Below the pieces are notes generated by a model, which saw only the letters and a list, made by a program, of their open reading frames with translations, did not search any database and was not told the DNA's origin. The translations under genes and the position numbers were made by a program. From assembly GCF_012641405.1 (NCBI RefSeq), contig NZ_JABAII010000007.1, positions 124,001 to 188,000 of the forward strand: 64,000 nt of DNA, in the 5' to 3' direction. This document shows, piece by piece, positions 29,899 to 38,028 of this stretch. Each line of letters opens with the position of its first letter. The first letter of the stretch is position 1. This stretch comes from Rhizobium sp. P40RR-XXII (GTDB lineage: Bacteria; Pseudomonadota; Alphaproteobacteria; Rhizobiales; Rhizobiaceae).

Positions 29899-30151
29899 AT
29901 ATGCGCGATCCGCTCGCAAGTTCGTCGAAAAACTCGATCCAAAGACACGCAACAGAATAAGAGGCTTTCTTGAAGAGCGTCTTCCAAGCTTGCATGATCC
30001 TCGTCAAGTAGGCGATGCCCTGCAGGGCGCGCGATTGGGAAATTATTGGCGTTATCGGATCGGCGATTACCGCATTATCTGCGACCTGCAGGACAGTCGT
30101 CTGGTTGTGCTGGTTATCGAAATCGGGAACCGCCGCGATATCTATCGTTAA
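29882..30151 (+). pseudogene. RelE/ParE-type toxin frame without a start codon
   Basis: An uninterrupted 89-codon frame overlapping the antitoxin end by 17 bases encodes AWTVEYARSARKFVEKLD through the strongly conserved LGNYWRYRIGDYRIICDL and ends GNRRDIYR. This is a typical RelE/ParE superfamily toxin. No ATG, GTG, TTG or CTG lies in frame between the preceding stop (29861) and the core; the place where a start is expected (29882-29884) is GAG. GTG to GAG would be silent in the antitoxin (CGT to CGA, both Arg). The body looks intact, so loss is recent, or an unusual start is used. Confidence 0.75.
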
Positions 30152-30227
30152 ATGCAGGCTTCGATTTTGCGATAATGATCGCCAACAGCGGGTTGGCGAT
30201 GGCCACACTTCATCCTATGTTAGCGGC

Positions 30228-30602
30228 ATGCGCTCGCTTGCGATCCTGACGATGGTAATTGCCTGGATGTTCTACGGTGCCATGCCGGCGCTGGCGAATT
30301 GTCCCATCTGCGATTCCATCACAGCAATGCCGGCGGCATCGCCCATGAGCATGCATGGCATGGCCGATATGCCTGGCATGGCGAGCCATGGCGACATGGC
30401 GCAGCATCAGGAGAAGAAGCCGGAGAACCCTTGCGCCGGCGGCATGGCCCATGTGGCGTCTTGCGCCGCCTGTCTTGCACTGACGCCGACACTTGCGATC
30501 GAAGACGCCACGAACGCATTCTCGTATCCGGCACCTGCGCCGGGCCAGCGTCTTGCCGACTCCCGGCCGCAGCCGACGCCACCGCCGCCCCGTTTCGCCT
30601 GA
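30228..30602 (+). CDS. Secreted Met/His-rich protein, possibly metal-related
   Basis: 124 residues. A signal peptide (MRSLAILTMVIAWMFYGAMPALA) is followed by CPICD and a Met/His-rich stretch, MSMHGMADMPGMASHGDM, then further cysteines in CAGGMAHVASCAACLAL. The pattern resembles small periplasmic copper-associated proteins such as DUF2946/CopL-like ones. Directly downstream is a DUF305 protein that is also Met/His-containing, and 74 bases separate them. Metal binding is inferred from composition; no characterised domain is recognised. Confidence 0.7.
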   Translation: MRSLAILTMVIAWMFYGAMPALANCPICDSITAMPAASPMSMHGMADMPGMASHGDMAQHQEKKPENPCAGGMAHVASCAACLALTPTLAIEDATNAFSYPAPAPGQRLADSRPQPTPPPPRFA

Positions 30603-30676
30603 CGATCATCTTCTTTCATTTCACGAGCGGCTTTCCGCTCAAATCCAGATACCGTTAGGAAACGGAGAGAATATCT

Positions 30677-31045
30677 ATGTCTACTTCAAAATCGCTGATG
30701 CTCGCCGGCGCATTCGCCTTTGCCCTCGCCCTTCCCGCCTTTGCCGACGACATGAAGGGCATGGACATGAGCAAGCCAATGGGCGACCAAGGCGCCTCCA
30801 GCAAGGCCTTCAACGATGCCATGGGCAAGATGCACAAGGACATGATGATCAACTACAGCGGCGACGCGGATGCGGATTTCGTCCGCGGCATGATCCCGCA
30901 TCATCAGGGCGCGATCGACATGGCGAAGATCGAGCTGAAATACGGCAAAGATCCCGAGCTGCGCAAGCTGGCGCAAGGCGTCATCACCGCACAGGAAGCC
31001 GAGATCAAGGAAATGAAAGCCTGGCTGAAGAAGCACAGCAAGTAA
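30677..31045 (+). CDS. DUF305 family periplasmic protein
   Basis: 122 residues: signal peptide ending around LPAFADD, a Met-rich linker (MKGMDMSKPMGD), then the four-helix DUF305 domain with the characteristic DFVRGMIPHHQGAIDMAKIEL. DUF305 proteins (ferritin-like fold, CopM group) are often linked to copper or other metal tolerance. GGAGAG precedes the ATG by 8 bases. Likely expressed with the preceding Met/His-rich protein. Confidence 0.9.
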   Translation: MSTSKSLMLAGAFAFALALPAFADDMKGMDMSKPMGDQGASSKAFNDAMGKMHKDMMINYSGDADADFVRGMIPHHQGAIDMAKIELKYGKDPELRKLAQGVITAQEAEIKEMKAWLKKHSK

Positions 31046-31060
31046 TTCATCCGATAAATG

Positions 31061-31087
31061 GGAGGCGGCATTGTGCCCGCCTCTTTC
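31061..31087 (+). terminator. Terminator after DUF305 gene
   Basis: GAGGCGG (31062-31068) pairs with 31077-31083 around an 8-base loop and is followed by CTTTC. It touches the stop of the convergent LysR gene. Confidence 0.6.
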
Positions 31088-31970
31088 ATCGCTCCGTATG
31101 CCGATTGTGGAAGACTCCATCCAGCCAATCGGAAACGGCGCGGATACGGACGAGCTGACGAAGCTCGGCATGCATGAGCAGCCACATCTCGCGCACCGGC
31201 GGATTTCTCTCGCCGCTATCGACGCGGCGGAGCCCGCTGGCATTCTCTGCGAGGATTTTCGGCAGGAGCGCGCGCCCCAATCCCGCAACCGCTGCCTGAA
31301 GCAGAGCTTCGGCATCGTTGACCGCAAGCGGGCTGGAACGGCCTGATTTCTCCGCCTGTGCCGCAATCCAACGGGCATGCGGCAAATGCACCATCGCCTC
31401 CTCATAGACGATCCAGGGCAAGTCTTCCGCGTGGCTCTCCTGCCCGGCGGCGACGTAGACGGCATAGTCCAGTGTCGCGATCCGTCTCGCGACCACCCTG
31501 CCATTCGTCATGTCGGCTGGCCTTGCGAGGCGCAAAGCCATATCCGCCTCGCGCCGGGTCAGGTTAAAATTTCTGGGATCGCCGATGAGCTCCAGTTGCA
31601 GGCTGGAATGCTGGGCCAGCAGGCTGGGCAGCGAGGGGATCAGCAGCCTGCTGATGAAGGATGGCGCTGCCGTAAGACGTACCTTGCCGAGCGCCATCGG
31701 ATCGGCCGCGTCCAACGCACCTGAGAGTGCCATTACCTCGGCCTCGATCGCCTCGGCTTTCGCCACCGCGATCTCACCTGTCGGCGTCGGTGACAGGACA
31801 CCGCTTGCGGCGCGCGAGAATAGCGGAGTGCCAAGGCGTTTCTCCAAAATGCGCAGACGGCGGCCGACTGTCGTCGCATCCGTGCCTAGCGCCCTGCCGG
31901 CGGCTGCGAAGGATCCGCCACGCGCAAGCGCCAGAAGATGGCGCAGATCGTTCCAATCAATATCGTGCAA
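31086..31970 (-). CDS. LysR family transcriptional regulator
   Basis: 294 residues when started at TTG 31970, which has AGGAG 8 bases upstream (31979-31983); an ATG at 32024 lacks a ribosome site. N-terminal winged helix (ALARGGSFAAAGRALGTDATTVGRRL), then the periplasmic-binding-like effector domain. The TTG start removes the 18-residue leader that does not look like LysR. It is divergent from the YCII-domain gene, whose expression it probably controls; effector unknown. Confidence 0.88.
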   Translation of the reverse strand: MHDIDWNDLRHLLALARGGSFAAAGRALGTDATTVGRRLRILEKRLGTPLFSRAASGVLSPTPTGEIAVAKAEAIEAEVMALSGALDAADPMALGKVRLTAAPSFISRLLIPSLPSLLAQHSSLQLELIGDPRNFNLTRREADMALRLARPADMTNGRVVARRIATLDYAVYVAAGQESHAEDLPWIVYEEAMVHLPHARWIAAQAEKSGRSSPLAVNDAEALLQAAVAGLGRALLPKILAENASGLRRVDSGERNPPVREMWLLMHAELRQLVRIRAVSDWLDGVFHNRHTER

Positions 31971-32054
31971 TTTTGCAGCTCCTAACGGCAAACTTACTGC
32001 GTGTATCCGCATTATTGCGGCCATAGAGTGGAAATATACAGCAAGGAGGTGACG

Positions 32055-32384
32055 ATGACCCTATTCGCGGTTCTGTTTGAGGACGACCGGCAAAACGCCG
32101 CCGCGATCCGCAAGGACTATCTGCAACGCCACTTCGCCTTCCTTCAGGTGAACGCCGTTTCGATCAGAACGGCAGGCCCGCTCGGCCGGGAGGACGAAAC
32201 CTTTGCCGGTGGCCTATGGCTTGTCGAAGCGGAGACCACACGTGACGTCGACCGGCTGGTGAAGGAAGACCCATTCTGGGCGGCCGGACTGCGCAAATCC
32301 GTGCAGGTGTTCCAATGGGATCAGGTCTTCGCCGACGGCGTCCTCCTTTCACCCGCGGGGAAGACTGATAGGCTCAATTCATGA
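32055..32384 (+). CDS. YCII-related domain protein
   Basis: 109 residues with the dimeric ferredoxin-like YCII fold (MTLFAVLFEDDRQNAAAIR and the GGLWLVEAETTRDVDRLVKEDPF region with the conserved DPF). Function of the family is uncertain; members include YciI and dechlorinase-like proteins. Its ribosome site is near-perfect: AAGGAGGTGACG directly before the ATG. Divergent from the LysR gene; its last 11 bases overlap the end of the next, convergent LysR gene. Confidence 0.85.
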   Translation: MTLFAVLFEDDRQNAAAIRKDYLQRHFAFLQVNAVSIRTAGPLGREDETFAGGLWLVEAETTRDVDRLVKEDPFWAAGLRKSVQVFQWDQVFADGVLLSPAGKTDRLNS

Positions 32385-33276
32385 TGTCAGGCAGGCGCGC
32401 GGCCAGTAGATCGATGACCGCACGCATCTTCAGCGAGAGCTGCGGCACCTGCGGCCAGACCGCATAGACGTTGACCGCCCGGCTGGAAACATTCTTCAAC
32501 GCCTGGGCGAGTGTGCCGGCATAAACGTAATCGCGCACCAGCCAGCAAGGCAGCCAGGTGATCCCCATTCCCGACGCGGCGGCGTCCGCCATGACTTCGA
32601 GATCATCAAGTCGCAGCCGCGTTTCGGGAAAATAATCGATCGCCGTGCCGTCATCCTGCAGGAAGGTCCACTTTTTCGTCTCGCCGGACCGCGCATAGAC
32701 GATCAGGTCGTGGCCATCGAGGTCGGCAATGGTCTGCGGCGCGCCTCTCGCGGCCAGATACTCCGGCGAGGCACACAGCGTCATGCGATGCGCTGCAATC
32801 CTGCGGGCGGCCAGGCCCGCCTCGTCGCGCAGAACGCCGTTGCGAACGGCCAGATCGAACCCCTCGTCGAAGAGATCGACCACCCGATCGCTGAAGGAGA
32901 GATCCAGCTCCAGCTTGGGATGCATGCGGGCCAGTTCCAGTAGCAGCGGTGCTGCACAACGACGGCCGAAGAGCACGGGCATGGAAATGCGCAGGCGTCC
33001 CGTGACCTCGCGCTTGCCCGATTCCAGCATGGCCTCGCCCGATTGTATCTCGTCCAGTGCCCGCCGGCAGCGTTCGTAAAAGGCTTGCCCCTCGTCCGTC
33101 AGGCTCTGCATCCGGGTGGTGCGGTGAAACAGGCGCACGTTCAGGCGCCGCTCCAATTTGGCGATGGTCTTGCCGATCGCAGAGCGCGAGAGATTCATGC
33201 GCACCGCCGCCGCTGAAAAGCCACCGGCTTCGACCGCCTCCACAAATTCCGGAATGCCGTTGAGCATGTCGTTCAT
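32374..33276 (-). CDS. LysR family transcriptional regulator
   Basis: 300 residues: helix-turn-helix in FSAAAVRMNLSRSAIGKTIAKLE, then the effector-binding domain. Divergent from the zinc-free quinone-oxidoreductase-like dehydrogenase gene at 33384, with 107 bases between the starts, which suggests it regulates that gene. The intergenic stretch holds GTTTCC (33284-33289) and GGGAAC (33294-33299), an imperfect inverted repeat that could be an operator. Confidence 0.9.
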   Translation of the reverse strand: MNDMLNGIPEFVEAVEAGGFSAAAVRMNLSRSAIGKTIAKLERRLNVRLFHRTTRMQSLTDEGQAFYERCRRALDEIQSGEAMLESGKREVTGRLRISMPVLFGRRCAAPLLLELARMHPKLELDLSFSDRVVDLFDEGFDLAVRNGVLRDEAGLAARRIAAHRMTLCASPEYLAARGAPQTIADLDGHDLIVYARSGETKKWTFLQDDGTAIDYFPETRLRLDDLEVMADAAASGMGITWLPCWLVRDYVYAGTLAQALKNVSSRAVNVYAVWPQVPQLSLKMRAVIDLLAARLPDIMN

Positions 33277-33383
33277 AACGATTGTTTCCTAAAGGGAACC
33301 AGTTAGCGGAAATAATATCGTCACTGGCGACCTGAAAGCAACGATATAGTGCGTCTATCGCTTTCAATTCCTTTCAGGAGATC

Positions 33384-34412
33384 ATGATGACGAAAACCAT
33401 GAAGCGCTGGACCCTCGAGGCGGTCGGCGTCGGCGCTCCCTTGGCCCTCACGGAAACGGTCGTTCCCGCGCCTGCGCGCGGCGAAGTGCTCGTGCGGGTC
33501 AAGGCCGTTTCGCTGAACTATCGCGACAAGCTCGTTCGGGAGACCGGCATGGGGCTGCCGCTCCAATTTCCGTTCGTACCGGCTTCCGATATGGCTGGCG
33601 TGATCGAAGCAGTGGGAGACGACGTGACCAGATTTGCTGTCGGCGATCGAGTGATTTCAACCTTCCATCCCGGCTGGATCGACGACAAGCCGCTCGGCGA
33701 TGCCCGCAACCCACCCTACAAGACGCTGGGAGGCTTTTATCCCGGCGTGCTTTGCGAATATATCGCCATGCCGCAGGATTGGCTCGTATCGGCGCCGACG
33801 ACCCTCGACTATGCCGAGGCAAGCACGCTGCCCTGTGCCGGCCTGACCGCATGGTTCGCGCTGGTGGAGCGCGGCAAGATCAAGCCCGGCGACAGCGTGC
33901 TGGTGCAGGGAACGGGCGGCGTGGCGCTGTTCGGTCTGCAGATTGCCGTTGCACAGGGCGCCGAGGTTTTCGTAACCTCGTCGGGGCAGGAGAAGCTCGC
34001 ACGGGCCAAGGCGCTTGGAGCTCATCACGGCATCGATCGCAATAAGAACGACTGGGTGGAAGAGGTCTATCGCCTTACCAACGATCGCGGCATCGACCAC
34101 ATCGTGGAAATCGCCGGCGGGCCGAACTTTGGCCAATCGCTGAAGGCGGTGACGCCTCACGGCCGGATCTCCGTCATCGGTGTCCTCGAGGGCTTCGATA
34201 TTTCCGGTCCGGCGGCGCCGATGTTGCTGAAATCACCCGTCGTGCAAGGCATCAGCGTCGGCCATCGCCGCTCGCTCGAAGATTTCGTACGCGCGGTCGA
34301 CAGCATCGGCCTAAAGCCGGTCATCGACCACCGCTATGCGCTCGGCGAGGTTCCGGCCGCCTTCGATCATCTCGATCGCGGCCCCTTCGGCAAGATCGTC
34401 ATCGAGCTTTGA
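33384..34412 (+). CDS. Medium-chain dehydrogenase/reductase, quinone oxidoreductase-like
   Basis: 342 residues. N-terminal GroES-like catalytic fold (RVKAVSLNYRDKLV) and C-terminal Rossmann fold with VLVQGTGGVALFGLQIA. The structural zinc cysteines and the catalytic zinc ligands of alcohol dehydrogenase are not evident, so it is more like the zinc-free quinone oxidoreductase branch; NAD(P)H dependence is inferred. AGGAG lies just upstream of two adjacent ATG codons (33384 and 33387); either may be used. Divergent from its likely LysR regulator. Confidence 0.88.
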   Translation: MMTKTMKRWTLEAVGVGAPLALTETVVPAPARGEVLVRVKAVSLNYRDKLVRETGMGLPLQFPFVPASDMAGVIEAVGDDVTRFAVGDRVISTFHPGWIDDKPLGDARNPPYKTLGGFYPGVLCEYIAMPQDWLVSAPTTLDYAEASTLPCAGLTAWFALVERGKIKPGDSVLVQGTGGVALFGLQIAVAQGAEVFVTSSGQEKLARAKALGAHHGIDRNKNDWVEEVYRLTNDRGIDHIVEIAGGPNFGQSLKAVTPHGRISVIGVLEGFDISGPAAPMLLKSPVVQGISVGHRRSLEDFVRAVDSIGLKPVIDHRYALGEVPAAFDHLDRGPFGKIVIEL

Positions 34413-34417
34413 CCGAA

Positions 34418-34453
34418 GCCGGGCCGCTGCGAAAAGCGGCGGCCCGGCCTTTC
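34418..34453. terminator. Terminator between dehydrogenase and aldo/keto reductase genes
   Basis: GCCGGGCCGC (34418-34427) pairs exactly with 34439-34448 around an 11-base loop, followed by CTTTC. Both flanking genes end here on opposite strands. Confidence 0.8.
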
Positions 34454-34458
34454 ATGAA

Positions 34459-35508
34459 TCAGGCCTTCGGCTCGAACGGCTGCGGTACGCGCTGTGCGCC
34501 CTGGCGGGCCAGCATCCAGCCGGGATATTCGGCCGGAAGCGCGCTGACGTCATCTAGCTTTGCAATGTCACCGGCATCGAGCTTCAGCTTGACGGCGGCC
34601 AAGTTCTGGTCGAGCTGGTCGAGGCGCTTGGCGCCGATGATGATGCTGGTGACGAAGGGTTTCGCGAGGATCCAGGCAAGCGCCACGGTGGCAACGCTGG
34701 AGCCATGTTTCTCCGCCACTTCGCGCATGGCGGCGACGCAGGCCCAGGCGCGATCCTTGTCGACGGGCGGGAAATCGAAGCTCGCACGCCGACCCTCGCC
34801 ATTGCCGGGAGCGCCCGGACCGTACTTGCCCGAGAGCAGACCGCCCGCCAGTGGCGACCAGACCATGAGCCCGAGCTTTTCTTCAGCCATCAGTGGCACG
34901 ATTTCACGCTCCAGATCGCGGCCGGCGATGGAATAATAGGCCTGCACCGTCTCGAAGCGGACGAAGCCGCGACGTTCGGAAATGCCGAGTGCCTTGGCGA
35001 TGCGCCAGGCCTGCCAGTTGGAAACGCCGACATAGCGTACCAGACCGCGCGAAACGAGATCGTCCAGCGCCCGCAGGGTCTCATCAATCGGGGTTACCGT
35101 GTCCGTGCCGTGGATCTGATAGAGATCGATGTGATCGGTCTGCAGGCGGTCGAGGCTTGCCTGCACCGAATCCATGATATGGCCGCGCGAGGCGCCGCGG
35201 TCGTTCGGCTTGTCGCCCATGACGCCATAGACCTTGGTGGCGATGACGACATCCTTGCGGGGAACGCCGAGGTTCTTCAGGGCCTGGCCGAGCAGCTTTT
35301 CGGAATTGCCGAAGGAATAGACGTCGGCGGTGTCGATGAAATTGATGCCGGCCGCGAGCGAATTTTCGACGATCTTGTCCGCCAGCACCTGGTCGACGTC
35401 CGCGATCGATCCCCAGGGACTATTGGGATTGGCTTCGCCAAAGGTCATCGTGCCCAGGCAAAGTTCGGAAACGAACAGCCCGGTATTGCCGAGTTGATTG
35501 TAACGCAT
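34459..35508 (-). CDS. Aldo/keto reductase
   Basis: 349-residue (alpha/beta)8 NADPH oxidoreductase. Active-site tyrosine in FIDTADVYSFG, catalytic Lys in VIATKVYG and the histidine-bearing YQIHGTD. The N-terminus MRYNQLGNTGLFVSELCLGTMTFG is typical of the YajO/potassium-channel-beta-like branch. Started at the ATG 35508; upstream in-frame codons add 27 residues outside the family. Substrate unknown. No neighbour on the same strand suggests a pathway. Confidence 0.88.
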   Translation of the reverse strand: MRYNQLGNTGLFVSELCLGTMTFGEANPNSPWGSIADVDQVLADKIVENSLAAGINFIDTADVYSFGNSEKLLGQALKNLGVPRKDVVIATKVYGVMGDKPNDRGASRGHIMDSVQASLDRLQTDHIDLYQIHGTDTVTPIDETLRALDDLVSRGLVRYVGVSNWQAWRIAKALGISERRGFVRFETVQAYYSIAGRDLEREIVPLMAEEKLGLMVWSPLAGGLLSGKYGPGAPGNGEGRRASFDFPPVDKDRAWACVAAMREVAEKHGSSVATVALAWILAKPFVTSIIIGAKRLDQLDQNLAAVKLKLDAGDIAKLDDVSALPAEYPGWMLARQGAQRVPQPFEPKA

Positions 35509-35811
35509 AGGAGAAATTCCCTTGTGATCAGCCGGAAGACGCTTCCGGCCGTGAACGCTTATCTTTTGGCTATGGATTGGCCTCGGCATGGCAGTCGCTA
35601 GCGGCGGCGCCCTGGAGAGGTCACGAGAGAGTCGTCAAGGCCCGGCTCTGGCTCCGCGGCAATCGAGACAACAAGCACATAATGCACCGGAAACCGTTTT
35701 CAACGCGAGACCTCCCGTCGATCACGATGCGGTTACCGGCGCGCGCTCTTGCTTCCGGTCCGCCGCGGGATAGACTCATACTGTCATACCATGCGCAGAA
35801 CGGACATACTG
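35509..35811. other. Intergenic region between divergent aldo/keto reductase and HAD genes
   Basis: About 300 bases with no gene that I can support. It should contain both promoters. No palindrome or repeat stands out. Confidence 0.4.
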
Positions 35812-36516
35812 ATGACGCAACGTCCCCTAACCACGATCGGCTTCGATGCCGACGACACGCTCTGGCAGAACGAACAGTTCTACCGGCTGACGGAGCTGCA
35901 ATTTACCGAACTTCTCGCCGATCACGCCGCAGGCGACGTCATTGCCGCGCGGCTGCTGGAGGCGGAAAAACGCAACCTCAGGCACTACGGCTTCGGCATC
36001 AAAGGCTTCACCCTCTCGATGATCGAGACGGCGATCGAGATTACGGAAGGTGAAGTGCCCTCGACCGTCATCGCCCAGATCCTCGATATCGGCCGCGACC
36101 TTCTCGCCCATCCCGTCGAAACGCTGCCGCATGTGCGCCAGACACTGGAAACCCTGTCCGGAAAATACCTGCTGGTGCTGATCACCAAGGGCGATCTCTT
36201 CGATCAGGAACGCAAGCTCGCCCAGTCTGGACTCGGCGACCTCTTCGATGCGGTCGAAATCGTCTCGGACAAGAACGCCTCCACCTATCGCCGCATTTTT
36301 TCCAAGGTGGGCGACGGGCCGGAACGGGCGATGATGATCGGCAACTCGCTGAAATCGGATATCGTGCCGGCGCTCGCCGCCGGAAGCTACGGCGTCTTCG
36401 TGCCGCACGAGCTCACATGGTCCTTCGAACATGTGGAGGAGCCGACCGAAGCGCCGCGTTTCCGCAAGATCGGCCATCTCGGCGAGCTGCGCGGCGTGCT
36501 CGACGCGCTGTCGTAA
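35812..36516 (+). CDS. HAD family hydrolase
   Basis: 234 residues. Motif I FDADDTLWQNE, motif II ITKGD, motif III lysine in the NASTYRRIF region, motif IV MIGNSLKSDIVPAL: a subfamily IA phosphatase of the YjjG/haloacid type. Substrate unknown. An ATG seven codons upstream (35791) is also in frame; I prefer 35812 because the family proteins start close to motif I. Neither start has a good ribosome site. Confidence 0.85.
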   Translation: MTQRPLTTIGFDADDTLWQNEQFYRLTELQFTELLADHAAGDVIAARLLEAEKRNLRHYGFGIKGFTLSMIETAIEITEGEVPSTVIAQILDIGRDLLAHPVETLPHVRQTLETLSGKYLLVLITKGDLFDQERKLAQSGLGDLFDAVEIVSDKNASTYRRIFSKVGDGPERAMMIGNSLKSDIVPALAAGSYGVFVPHELTWSFEHVEEPTEAPRFRKIGHLGELRGVLDALS

Positions 36517-36527
36517 GCTCTCAGTTG

Positions 36528-36580
36528 TTTCGCAGTTCCGAGCGGAAAGACGCGACGCGCTTTTCCTGGAACGGCTCTAC
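36528..36580. repeat. Dispersed repeat, CGGAAA...TTTTCC family
   Basis: GCAGTTCCGAGCGGAAAG ... CGCTTTTCCTGGAACGGCTC, a degenerate relative of the elements at 2440-2523 and 41265-41362. It lies between the convergent HAD gene and the exported protein gene and could act as a weak terminator. Confidence 0.5.
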
Positions 36581-37101
36581 TGTCCCTGCTTGGAGCGCGG
36601 CGGGAAGAGCATCGGCCCCTGATCCTTCTGCTGATCGGCCGGTGTCTGCGCGGCCGGCGGATTGGGATCGATGAGGATCTCGTAAGGCGCGCCGAGACCA
36701 CGACGACGCGTGACGCGCGAATAATAGGGCTTGATCAGCCAGGTCGTATCCTCGTTGACGGTCACGTCGGCGGTATTGCCGTCCTCGTCCGTGCCGAAGA
36801 AGGATTCGTCCTCGCTCGACGACAGGTCGAAGATCGCCATATAGGCGTATTTGCTCTTCGAGCTGAAGGTGATCCGCACATGCTGACCCTTCTTGAGCGG
36901 CAGCGTATAAACCTTGCCCTTGCCGAATTTCGTCCAGCCCGTCAGCTTTTCGAGGACGGCGGGAAAGCCGAGCTTCTCGACTTTTTCGCCGCGGTCGAGC
37001 TGCGGCAGCTGCTGTTGCTGGGTGTCGCTTTGCGCCTGGGCGGCGACACCGCCGAACAGCGCGAGCATTGCCATGGGAAGGCCGAAAAACACGCCTCTCA
37101 T
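36577..37101 (-). CDS. Exported protein of unknown function
   Basis: 174 residues with a signal peptide (MRGVFFGLPMAMLALFGGVAAQAQ) and a soluble, probably beta-rich mature part; a conserved-looking WLIKPYYSRVTRRRGLGAP stretch and a Pro/Gln-rich C-terminus. No domain is recognised. The ATG at 37101 overlaps the tag stop in ATGA (37098-37101), which decides the start and indicates translational coupling to tag. Confidence 0.8.
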   Translation of the reverse strand: MRGVFFGLPMAMLALFGGVAAQAQSDTQQQQLPQLDRGEKVEKLGFPAVLEKLTGWTKFGKGKVYTLPLKKGQHVRITFSSKSKYAYMAIFDLSSSEDESFFGTDEDGNTADVTVNEDTTWLIKPYYSRVTRRRGLGAPYEILIDPNPPAAQTPADQQKDQGPMLFPPRSKQGQ

Positions 37102-37727
37102 GGCCGAACCAATGCGCAGCGCATCGCCTCCACCTCTTTCCGGCAATAGCAGCCTTCGATGTGATCGTTGACGAGGCCCATGGCCTGCATGAAGGCATAA
37201 ACTGTGGTCGGGCCGACGAAGGTCCAGCCGCGCTTCTTCAGATCCTTCGAAATCCGCACGGAAGCCGGCGTCGTCGGATTGGCGCGAAGATGCGCAAGAT
37301 CGAAGACCTCCGGGCGTTCGGCGGCGGTCGGCTCGTGGCTCCAGAAATAGCGGGCCAGCGATCCGAATTCGCCGCGCAGCTCAATGGCGCGGTTGGCATT
37401 GTTGATGGTGGAGACGATCTTGCCGCGATGGCGGATGATGCCGGCATCGCCGAGGCAGCGCTCGATATCGGCATCGCCAAATCTGGCGACCTTCTCGAAA
37501 TCGAAACCGGCAAAAGCGGCGCGGAAATTCTCGCGCTTGCGCAGGATCGTCAGCCAGGAGAGGCCCGATTGGAAGCCTTCCAGGCAGATCTTCTCGAAGA
37601 GCCTGATGTCGTCGACAACCGGGCGACCCCATTCCGCGTCGTGATAGCGCTGGTATTCCGGCAAATTGCCGTGCCAGAAGCATCGGTCTCTGCCGTCTTC
37701 ACCGGTGATGATGCCCGTATCGGCCAT
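37098..37727 (-). CDS. tag: DNA-3-methyladenine glycosylase I
   Basis: 209-residue base-excision enzyme that removes 3-methyladenine. The zinc ligands match E. coli Tag in spacing: Cys16 and His29 (RCFWHGNLPEYQRYHDAEWG), and H-x3-C near the C-terminus (HIEGC). The catalytic region SWLTILRKRENFR is also standard. It precedes, and is coupled to, an exported-protein gene, an odd pairing. Confidence 0.95.
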   Translation of the reverse strand: MADTGIITGEDGRDRCFWHGNLPEYQRYHDAEWGRPVVDDIRLFEKICLEGFQSGLSWLTILRKRENFRAAFAGFDFEKVARFGDADIERCLGDAGIIRHRGKIVSTINNANRAIELRGEFGSLARYFWSHEPTAAERPEVFDLAHLRANPTTPASVRISKDLKKRGWTFVGPTTVYAFMQAMGLVNDHIEGCYCRKEVEAMRCALVRP

Positions 37728-38028
37728 TTTCGCGATTCGTCCCTATTTCAGCGCGCGCTACCGGAAACCGGTATGCAAATATCGGATAAAACCAGATCAA
37801 TCAAACGCTTAAAATCGTAAGCACATTTCGACGATCGCGCATTCCGATTCCAGATTTACCACTTGCAAACCATCTTTCCAAACCAGGCGGTAACCCTGAT
37901 AAAGCTTTATCGGCTTCGCGGCATTTTGATGAATAGATGTTTACCATTCGCTCGCGTGCAAGTGGCACCATGGTTTCGACCGGGTGCCTTCGCGCCCATC
38001 CTCGGCCCATGTGTAGAGAGTTTGTCCG
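37728..38028. other. Intergenic region with 14-bp perfect palindrome
   Basis: No gene is seen. GATAAAGCTTTATC at 37898-37911 is a perfect palindrome 117 bases before the L,D-transpeptidase start and may be an operator. The region is AT-richer than its flanks and should hold promoters for tag and for the transpeptidase. Confidence 0.5.
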
